NCBI GenBank assembly: GCA_036936605.1
Contig: JAUPFV010000005.1
Location: 191,764,958 to 191,828,957 of the forward strand
DNA length: 64,000 nucleotides
Reading direction: 5' to 3'
From: Limnanthes douglasii subsp. nivea
Lineage: Eukaryota > Streptophyta > Magnoliopsida > Brassicales > Limnanthaceae
Shown: in pieces, positions 1 to 8,313 of the stretch
How the letters are laid out: every line of letters starts with the position of its first letter
Position numbering within the stretch: position 1 is the first letter of the stretch
Made by a program: the position numbers and the translations under genes
The notes under the pieces: generated by a model
The model's input: the letters and a program-made list of their open reading frames with translations, nothing else
Databases searched by the model: none
What the model was told of the DNA's origin: nothing

Positions 1-433
1 TTACTCTCACTCACCTCTCAAAACTTCTCTCAAATACGATTTTTTTCTTATAAAATCTCTAAAGAAAATTTATCTTAGTTTTAAATTTATCTCTACAATA
101 TCTACTTCTACATTCTCTTCTATTATATTTTGAATACAATTTGTAGTCGATAAAATCAATTAAATTTGGTCCAGGTAGGATTATACTTTTTGTTTTGATA
201 TCTTTGTATAATGTTTCCATTTTTTTATGATATTGTTCGATATTATTTTCGATTACTTTTTTTAAATACAAATCTTTTCTTTATGTGTGAGATTGTTTTA
301 TATTATTTTATATTTTTCTTTTAGTTATTTTTTATATTCACAAGTGATATAAGTTTCGATTACTGTTATCTTTCATATTTTAAAAAGATTTAAAACCTTT
401 TGACTTATCTTTTCATAATTTAATTTTTTTAAA
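1..433. other. AT-rich sequence without a recognisable gene
   Basis: The stretch is dominated by T and A runs. A 70-codon open frame on the minus strand (59-271) has a lysine/isoleucine/tyrosine-rich composition typical of chance frames in AT-rich DNA and matches no family I know. It may be the 5' flank or subterminal part of the hAT element that follows, but I could not identify terminal inverted repeats or an 8-bp target duplication. Confidence 0.4.
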
Positions 434-2516
434 TGACTTCAAACCAACAAAATACCTCAACTATTCATGTTCGTAAGTCTAATGTCCAACCTTAACCTTC
501 ATCTAATCCCGACCAAAATTATTTATGCATGTTCACGTAAATGGTTTAGCATCCCCACACTTCGAAACACATTCTTCCTATGGTACTGGTGATGGTAGTA
601 CTAGTGGGGGTTCGAAGTCTAGTAGAAAAAATATCTTGGACATGAGAACACTTTATAGAGAATTATGATACTAAATTAGCTAAGTGTAACCATTTTCTGA
701 GATCATATAGCTATAAGGCTGGAACTAAAAATTATGGCACCGGGGGTATGGCGAGATATTTATCGTCTCATAACCTTTTTTATCCTTTTAAAATTTATGA
801 AGAGAGGAATACGTCCATAAATCCTCAAATTGGTCGTGCTTTTGAGTTTAATCACAAATCATATAAGGAAAAATAATTATTGATGATGTTGGTACTTTAC
901 AAACGTTTTCTTTTGGTGATAATTAAAGATATGATAATTGGATGTGTAATGGGAAAACCCAAGAGCCACACTCATCTCACGCAGTTTTATGCGATCAGAA
1001 ACTTGTAAATATTATTTACAATAAAAATAAATTATTCCTGATAGTATCTTACCTTTGCCATTGAATGTTTCTATTACTATGATATAGCTAGATTTATTAT
1101 TTTTGATATGTCGTGTATCATTATTCATTAGATGGATCCTCAATGGGTACACCAAAGATGAATTATGTGGTTTGAATATATTGGAAAATACAATGCTTCT
1201 ATAATTAGAGAGAGTATCATCGAGTGTATAAAGATTTTTAAAATTAAAAATAAAATTATGTTTATTTCGTTCGGCAATGCATCTTTGAACGAGAGAGATA
1301 TTGAGCATCTTAAAAATGATTGCAAATCTCTATTTCCTAAAATATTTCACACCGGATGTTTATGTTATATGCATTAATTAGTTTTAAAAGATAGAATAAG
1401 TATGATTAACGATGATTTTATTAATTCTATTAAAGTAGTGGTCCCACTATGCTCGACCTCAATTGCTAGAAAAATTATCGGAAATAACTTGTTAGTGCTA
1501 ATGGGAAATCATTAAAACATCACTTATTTTAGATATAAAAACTAGATGGAACTCGATATAATATCTTATTGCACGTGTTTATACATATAAAAAAGAGATT
1601 AATATGACTTTAGTAGTTATTTTCCTGATAAAACTCTTGAAAAATCAAATTTGGGTTTATTTTGTTATAATGTTAAGGTTTTTAATACTTTTAATGATGT
1701 AACCAAAAACATTTCTACGCATTATACTCATAATATTCACTTGGCTCTTTTTAAAATTACTAATCTTGCAATGTATATGAATAAATATAAGGATATGAGT
1801 GTATGTTTAGAAATTGTGCCTAATATGGAACCCAAATTTATAAAGTATTTTCATCCAATCATGATCACTTATGCTATTTGATGCATTTTTAATCCTTTTA
1901 AATGACGAATCTAGTTTATATTTTTAGTTAATTATTTTTATCAAGCCTTACAATTTCCTAATGTAACCATTTACCCTGAATCATATATTCGAGAAGTTGA
2001 CGATTATATTTATACCATGTATAATAAGTATGATGTAAAATACAAGAGAAATACAATTGTTAGATCTTTAAATGTAATGAGTAATAGTATTCATAGGGGT
2101 AGAGGCATAAATCGTCCTAACTATGTAGAAATGGCAATGTTAAATATGTGGGATATAAGAGAAACCCCTCAAGATGATAATGAAATAGTTAGATATTTAA
2201 ACACTATGTTTGAATTAACTTAGAAAGACTCCGAAAAAACCCCTTGGTATCTTAATATGGTGAAGTACCAAATAATAAGAGTTCCATATTCTTTATAGCT
2301 TAGCGAACGAGATTTTTGCAATGCATATTCTGTAGTTGCAAACGAATGTACTTTTTGTCAAGCGAGGTTGCAATACACGACTAGACAAACAAGATTGATG
2401 GGAAAATCATTTGGAGTGTTTGTTGCAATTAAGGACTGGACTACGGCGGATCAAAGGATGCAAGATAAAGAGTATGAAGCTGAAGAGAATCTAAAGGACA
2501 TTTTTATGAATTTCTA
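434..2516 (+). pseudogene. Decayed hAT-superfamily transposase (BED zinc finger type)
   Basis: Remnant of a cut-and-paste transposase, which in intact form would bind element ends through an N-terminal BED finger and dimerise through its C-terminus. Pieces occur in the expected order across several frames. A BED-like finger (Cys and His around residues AKCNHF...GGMARYLSSH) lies at about 650-775. The central catalytic region is at 1141-1377, with an 'FISFGNASLNERDIEHLK' block and a Cys/His block. Next comes a 'LDIKTRWNS'-like block near 1530-1555, then an Asn/Thr-rich block ending KFIKYFHP at 1651-1860. The C-terminal dimerisation region is at 2017-2516, with a degenerate ANECTFCQARL segment and KDWTTADQRMQ. 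Many stops and frameshifts separate the pieces, so no product is expected. The block order makes the hAT assignment fairly secure; the subfamily is not determined. Confidence 0.72.
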
Positions 2517-2750
2517 AATAATACTAAAGATGCACTTGAACACGATATTATTGAGGAAGTTGACGATGAAGCTTCCAAAAGTGATTATGAAGATCTTGAG
2601 TCAGAATAAAATTAAGATGAATGACATTTGTGATAGAGTTTTCAGTACATATTATTCAATTTGCAGATATTTGTACAACTCGTGGCCCGCAATAGTATCA
2701 AGTGTGAACGGTTTACTTCAATAAAATCTATTTTTTCACTTTCAATCTCA

Positions 2751-3379
2751 TAACAACACATGTATTAGCAAATAATATGAAAATACAACAACAATTGTAG
2801 TACTTATAATCAAAGCCTAATAATAAAATTATAATAACCGTATACTATTGTAGTATTTATAATCAAACCATAATAATTAGAGCCTAATAATAAAATTATA
2901 ATAACCGTATACTACTATTAAATTATGGTTTACAAACTCTATAACAATTTGATTATCAAACAATAACAACATTTATACTAGTAAATAATATCAAAATACA
3001 ACAACTATTGTAGTATTTATAATCAACCCATAATAATAATTAAAATCTAATAATAAAATAATAATAACCTTATAGTACTATTAAATTATAATATACAAAC
3101 TATATAAAAATTTGATTACCAAACAATAACAACACTTGTACTTGTAAATAATATCAAAATATAACAACACTTGTAGTATTTATAATCAAACCATAATAAT
3201 AATTAGAGTTTAATAATAAAATTATAATAACCTTATATGCTTTTAAATTATAATATATATTATATAAATTTTGTTTATTAAATAATAACCACACTCGTAA
3301 TAGTAAATAATATTAAAATATAAGTACACTTGTAATATTTATAACTAAACCATAATAATAATCAAAGTCTAGTAATAAA
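2751..3379. repeat. AT-rich tandem repeat, about four units of ~160 bp
   Basis: Each unit starts with a TAACAACA-like word and continues through shared words such as TATTTATAATCAAACC and ATTATAATAACC. Unit starts are near 2751, 2964, 3127 and 3286, so the period is about 160 bp. The first unit is longer because a block of about 55 bp around AATCAAAGCCTAATAATA is itself duplicated inside it. The units are diverged but collinear. The array directly follows the hAT relic, so it could be subterminal repeat DNA of that element; that link is inference. Confidence 0.75.
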
Positions 3380-3528
3380 AGTTTTTTGATGTGGAATTAG
3401 ATTCCTTGACCATTATTGACATGTTATGTAAGGGATTAGGTCCCTGGTACCTTTATAATACTATGACTTATTGCATGAACCTTATATACCCTACTATGAG
3501 AATCCGGTAAGAACAACACGATCTCAAC

Positions 3529-3611
3529 ACTAGTATGATATTGTCCGCTTTGGCACTCGAAGGCCCTCACGGCTTTGCATTTGGTCCACTACCAAAAGGC
3601 CTCATACTAGT
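3529..3611 (-). ncRNA. Candidate hairpin transcript downstream of a U-snRNA-like promoter
   Basis: Two perfect 10-bp inverted arms, ACTAGTATGA at 3529-3538 and TCATACTAGT at 3602-3611, enclose about 60 nt with further local pairing potential. On the minus strand this segment begins about 16 bp past a TATATAAG box that is correctly spaced from an upstream sequence element (see 3627-3669). I recall related sequence as a widespread dispersed family in dicot genomes, so this may be the LTR of a small retroelement rather than a dedicated RNA gene. No known RNA family is assigned and no clear Pol III terminator was located. Confidence 0.3.
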
Positions 3612-3626
3612 TTAGATATGTTCTTA

Positions 3627-3669
3627 CTTATATACCATTGATTCTTCCTATGTCTAACCGATGTGGGAC
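3627..3669 (-). promoter_or_regulatory. USE plus TATA box with Pol III-type snRNA promoter spacing
   Basis: On the minus strand, 3669-3659 reads GTCCCACATCG, a perfect match to the plant upstream sequence element RTCCCACATCG of U-snRNA genes. It is followed after exactly 24 bp by TATATAAG (3634-3627). In plant snRNA genes a USE-TATA spacing near 24 bp goes with RNA polymerase III and one about 10 bp longer with polymerase II. The motif match and spacing are seen directly; promoter activity is inference. Many retroelement LTRs carry the CGATGTGGGAC word too. Confidence 0.5.
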
Positions 3670-4413
3670 GTGGGACTTTGGTCGCCACCCTAACAAATCT
3701 TTCTCTCGAACAAAATGCCACATTAGCCTCCTCTCAATTGACTTTCATCCACCCACTTTAATCAGGTTGGAAGACTACCTGGCCATAGAGGCACTACGAA
3801 TGCAACTGCTCACCTCCCACTCTGTCTTGTTCCTTAGCACCAATCCAATCAAGTTGCACTGCTTGATGAGCCACATGCACTCCAAACTAGGATCTTTAGA
3901 TCAGATCATCTTGAGCATGGCTATTGGTTCATCTTGTTCGACCTCCGAGAATATTACCACCATCGCGTTAGCCCTAAGCTGCACTATTAGCCCCCAACTC
4001 ATACAAATTATTTACTTTCAACAATATGTGTGTGCGTGCATAGGAGAGACCAGAAAGACAAATAGAGAGAAAGAAAGAAAGACACACACTTGTTAGGAAG
4101 AAAGCTTGTTTCGGCGGTTGGATATTCGGCCAAGCTGTTAGTAGTATATGAAATCGGTAAGCTATCATTTTTCTAAGGATCGAGCACTTCATTAAGTCAT
4201 TATAAACCATAAGAATACAAAACTTAACAAAAAAATATACAGTTTCGATGCAACCATCTCAAAACGAACACCAAGGAAATAGATACTCACAATCAAACTA
4301 CTCTGATTTCGATATAGTTTAGACAAAGAGGAACCCTCCCATGATGTAATTGAATATAATAGACAAGTGAGCAGCATTCAACGTAGACTATCAGAAATCA
4401 CAAAAGATCTATA
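3670..4413. other. Non-coding interval with a GA/CA-rich simple-sequence patch
   Basis: No gene recognised. A 152-codon open frame (3638-4096, plus strand) overlaps the USE motif, lacks any recognisable domain and ends in a simple-sequence patch of GAAA/GACAC repeats around 4048-4090; I treat it as chance. The sequence may be the body of a dispersed element whose promoter-like end lies at 3529-3669. Confidence 0.35.
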
Positions 4414-4418
4414 GATAG

Positions 4419-4900
4419 TGTTATTTTGACAATAATAGTCCAGCCTTATTCAACATTCATGTTATTGGATAGAAAAGATACTAGATGAAAATAGAGTGAA
4501 GATGATGCAAGTGTTAAACACATTAAAGAGAGCTGGAGTGAATTGAAAAGACAATGTAATTTAGGTAGTCATAAATTACACATTACTGTAAAAATGTTTT
4601 TTCTTTCTGTTGTTTTAGTCTGTACAAAAAAACCAAAAGCTAGGGTTTTTTCTGTATGCATCGAAAACGGCAGAGTCCCTGTGTCTTTCAAATAAAATCG
4701 ATATGCAGCAGGTCCGGAGACGTAGACATAATTTGTTGAACTCCGTTAACAATTGTGTGTTTGATTTCACTTTTGTTTTGTGTTTCTTTTCTTTTCTTTT
4801 GATCTGATTGCATGAAAATTGTGTATTTTCCCAAAACCCCTTTTTTACCTCAAGAAAATTTAGAAGTGAGTTGCGAGGAAATTAATGTATTTCCCTTACA
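4419..4900 (+). repeat. 5' LTR of copia-1
   Basis: 482 bp, TG...CA, matching 14129-14600 almost end to end. It would supply the Pol II promoter and polyadenylation signals. The boundary on the right is set by the degenerate primer-binding site that follows immediately. Confidence 0.88.
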
Positions 4901-4902
4901 AC

Positions 4903-4914
4903 TAGTATCAGAGT
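4903..4914 (+). promoter_or_regulatory. Degenerate primer-binding site (initiator tRNA-Met type)
   Basis: TAGTATCAGAGT differs at two positions from the TGGTATCAGAGC used by most plant copia elements for initiator methionine tRNA priming. It sits two bases after the LTR, where a PBS should be. Confidence 0.75.
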
Positions 4915-4958
4915 CAGGATGGTAGTGATCCAAAAGAGGTCATATTTGAGTGGTAATA

Positions 4959-6103
4959 ATGGCTACAGACAAAGGAAATATGAGACTCGAGAAATTCGAT
5001 GGTGTAGATTTTGGGTTTTGGAAGATACAAATTAAATATTATATGTACCAAAAAAAACTTTATCCACCCTTTTCAGAAAAGAAACCACAGAGTATGAAAG
5101 ATGAAGAATGGACCCTTCTTGACAGACAAGCTCTTGGAGTCATCCGATTGGCACTATCTCGTAATGTTGCTTTTAACATCGTAAAGAAAACAACCACGAT
5201 GGGTCTTATGAAGGCTCTCTCTAGTATATATGAGAAGCCATCAACGTCAAACAAAGTTCACTTAATGAGGTGTTTATTTAATTTTGGAAGGACAAAAGGC
5301 GCGTCAGTAGCTCAATACCTCAATGAAGTAAATACAATCACAACCCAATTGAGTTCAGTTGAAAATGATTTCGATGAAGAAATACGAGTACTGATATTTT
5401 TATCTTCACTACCAGATAGTTGGAATGCTACTGTCACTTGATGATATTCGTCAAGAAACAATAAGTTGAAATTTGATGATATTCGTGACCTAGTTCTCGG
5501 TGAAGAGAATCAGGTGAGTCATCAATCTCCTCAGTCTTAAATACAGAGTCAAGAGGAAAAAAATTCAACCAGAGGATATGGACGCGGTAAATCGAGGCAA
5601 ATCAAGAGACTGGAGGTCCAACTCTAGGAACCCTAAAAATTCCCATGGGTTGAGAAACATCGAATGTTGGAATTGTGGGAATACTGGGCATTATAAATTG
5701 TAGTGCAAGAGAGAACCAAAGGACCATAAGAAAAAGAATGAGGCAAATATCACTTTAGAAGGATACGATGCGTTAATATACTCCTTAGAAAGCAGGGAAG
5801 AGTCTTGGGTGTTAGAATCTGGAGCATCATTTCACGCGAGGATATGGACGCGGTAAATCGAGGCAAATCAAGAGACTGGAGGTCCAACTCTAGGAACCCT
5901 AAAAATTCCCAGGGGTTGAGAAACATCGAATGTTGGAATTGTGGGAATACTGGGCATTATAAATTGTAGTGCAAGAGAGAACCAAAGGACCATGAGAAAA
6001 AGAATGAGGCAAATATCACTTCAGAAGGATACGATGCGTTAATATACTCCTTAGAAAGCAGGGAAGAGTCTTGGGTGTTAGAATCTGGAGCATCATTTCA
6101 CGC
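4959..6103 (+). pseudogene. copia-1 gag with duplicated zinc-knuckle segment
   Basis: The capsid part reads openly from ATG 4959 to 5441 and starts MATDKGNMRLEKFDGVDF, typical of copia gag proteins that open on a 'kFdG.nf..Wk' block. It is broken by a TGA near 5439. The nucleocapsid part follows in other frames with a CCHC knuckle (CWNCGNTGHYKL, then a stop, then C). A 266-bp tandem duplication (5572-5837 and 5838-6103) repeats this knuckle and the start of protease. 266 is not a multiple of three, so the duplication itself shifts frame. Both copies carry the same TAG inside the knuckle, so the stop is older than the duplication. Confidence 0.8.
5572..6103 (+). repeat. 266-bp direct tandem duplication inside copia-1 gag
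   Basis: Unit 1 (5572-5837) and unit 2 (5838-6103) both start GAGGATATGGACGCGG and end in TTTCACGC; only a handful of differences are visible. The unit spans the zinc knuckle and the LESGASFHA protease active-site region. Confidence 0.9.
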
Positions 6104-7091
6104 GACTTCGAAGAAAGAATTCTTCGAGAGGTGTATCCCTGGTAACCTTGGAAAAGTATATCTTGCTAATGATCAACCTTGTGATATTATTAGTAAAGAT
6201 ACTGCGACGATTAAGTTGAAAGGGTCTGTATGGGAACTGAAATATGTCAGACATATCCCCGATCTAAGAAAGAACTTAATCTCAATCGGTTGTTGGAAAA
6301 TTTCAAAGGGAGTAATGACGGTTGCTCGGAAAAAGAAGAGTGGTACTATTTACAAGATAGCAGAGACGAGTTGTTCAATTACAATAGCAGCAGGAAATGA
6401 AAATCCAAATGTTTGGCACCAGAGGCTTGGCCACATGAGTGTGAACGGTATGAAAATTATGTACTCGAATGGGAAACTTCCAAGTCTTAAGTCAGTTGAT
6501 ATAGAAATGTGCGAAGATACAGAAAAGGGTCCGTCTTCAGACGAGTGGTAAAACCCCAAAGAAAGAAAGGCTGGAGCTTGTTCACTCTGAAGTTTGGGGG
6601 ACAACAAATGTTTTATCTATAAGAAGAAAACACTATTTCGTGACCTTTATCGATGATCATTCTCGAAAGGTATGGTTTTATTTTCTAAAGCATAAATCTA
6701 AGATTAATAAGTCTATGGTTGTTTTAGGAGATGGAAATCTATGGTTGAGAATGAGACAGGTCTAAAGATTAATAAGTTGAGAACTGATAATGGTGGTGAA
6801 TATGAGGACACCAAATTCAACAACTTTTGTTATGAGCACAGGATCAGGATGGAGAGAATCGTGCGAGGTACGCCTCAACACAATGGTATTGCCGAACGTA
6901 TGAACGGAACATTGATAGATGGAGCCAGAAGTATTCGAATACAGTATGGTTTATCGAAGCAGTTTGGGACAAAAGCAATCAACATGGTTAATCGAGGCCC
7001 ATCGGTTCCCTTAGAACATAGAATACCTGAAAAGGTATGGAGTGGTAAGGATATAAACTTATCACATCAAAGAGTTTTTGGTTGTACTGTA
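6075..7091 (+). pseudogene. copia-1 protease and integrase relic
   Basis: The protease active site reads LESGASFHAT (usual copia form DSGASFH), so the catalytic Asp is replaced by Glu. The pre-integrase zinc region is VWHQRLGHMSVNG near 6411, with a frameshift just after CED that loses the second Cys pair in this frame. Integrase core acidic residues can be placed: Asp in FIDDHSRKVW (about 6650), Asp in RTDNGGEY (about 6786) and Glu in GIAERMNG (about 6888). The frame runs through FGCTV to 7091, where a Tat LTR interrupts it. Frameshifts near 6530 and 6740 make it non-functional. Confidence 0.82.
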
Positions 7092-7477
7092 TGATGAGTC
7101 GAGATATTTTCACCAGTCACCGTAGAAACCGGACAAGGGAAATTCGGACAAAAACCACCCACTGAACCATCCGAACTGGACAAAAGTATTAAAAGCTAAT
7201 CACCTTTTGACTAAGCTAATTGCTAATCTGCTTAACAAACTAATGGGTTTTTGAACTCGACCCGGTTCCATAAGTTTGACCCAAAAGCCCATTTGGCCCA
7301 TAATTAAGGGTATAAATACCCAACCACTTTCTTTAATGAGGGTAATGAACATTTAATACAACCAGGCAACTCAAATCTCTCACTACAAAACACCCAAACA
7401 TTAAATACCTTTGAAACACCATGAAACACCATAAAACACCTGACAAAATTACCCTTAGTAAAAAATAATCCACACCA
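7092..7477 (+). repeat. Tat LTR (first copy at the Tat-A locus), TSD on both sides
   Basis: 386 bp starting TGATGAG and ending CACACCA. It is bounded by CTGTA on the left and CTATA on the right, as a solo LTR would be. It is 10 bp longer than the copies at 11724-12099 and 49278-49653 because of a small duplication in its ACACCATGAAACACC tract. A TATAAATA box lies at 7311-7318 inside the near-palindrome GGGTATAAATACC. Confidence 0.9.
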
Positions 7478-7482
7478 CTATA

Positions 7483-7879
7483 TATGTTCATATAAGTGAT
7501 CAATGCATGAACAAGCTTGATCTGAAATAAAAAAAATGTTTCCTGATCGGATATGGCGAAGATGAGTTTGGTTATCGTGTTTGGGATGAGGAAAACCGGA
7601 AAATGATACGAAACAGAGATGTGATCTTCAATGAAACAGTTATGTAGACATAAAACTAAAGCAAATGACTCAAAGTCGTACGAATCAGTATTTGCAGATA
7701 TCGAGGGAGTCTCAGATAGTCAAGAAATAGAGTCAATCAGATTAACCCCTCAACAAGGAGAGTCTCTTGGACAGACTGATCGACAACAATCCAAAACCCT
7801 ACAGCCGACCGAAGCAGTTTCTATTTTGAAAAGATCTTCCCGACACCATGTTCCCAACAGGATATACTTGAACTATCTG
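7483..7879 (+). repeat. copia-1 flank, first copy (duplicate of 12105-12501)
   Basis: 397 bp of copia-1 coding sequence (the GYGEDEFGYRVWDEEN region between integrase and RT) present here and again at 12105-12501, same length, with roughly twenty mismatches by eye. The first copy stops abruptly at AACTATCTG and joins Tat internal sequence; the second continues into copia RT. Confidence 0.9.
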
Positions 7880-8313
7880 GGCTTTTTAATGAAATTCGAT
7901 GCCTTCTTAAAAAATTCGGAGTGGTTTGATTGATAGTTTTTTTTGAAACCTTTTAAAATATCTTTGACAGAGCGAATTGATTTGGTGGAGTGATGTCTAT
8001 TTAAACATTTGTCATCGGAGAATTTAAACACTCTAACTTTAAAATACTTGTAAAATAACTAAGGGCTATTTAAACATTAGCCATCAAAATTGGGTAACTA
8101 TTAAACAATGCAAGAGTTGTGTAAGGTAAAATTTCCCGGCTAACACCGGGGAATGATATTTAAATATGAAAATTGCCTTGGCCATCCAAGGACTTTGGAT
8201 TTTTAGAATAAGAATCCGGACATGAGCCGGACACAGATACAAAAATGCCTTGGCCATCCAAGGACTTTAGTCTAACAAAAAAATTAAAGAAAAATTAAAA
8301 GATAGTTAAAACT
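7880..8313 (+). other. Tat-A internal region after the lost pol gene
   Basis: Matches 45452-45874 of Tat-B (for example TTTAATGAAATTCGATGCC and CCTTGGCCATCCAAGGACTTT). In Tat-B this lies between the end of integrase and the stop of the antisense gene. No coding potential recognised. Confidence 0.7.

Noticed and set aside
3638..4096. 152-codon open frame on the plus strand
   Set aside because: No domain, runs through the USE motif and into a GAAA/GACAC simple repeat; composition is that of translated non-coding DNA.
7308..7321. GGGTATAAATACC near-palindrome as a possible operator
   Set aside because: It is the TATA core present in every LTR of the Tat family; the symmetry is imperfect in the centre.
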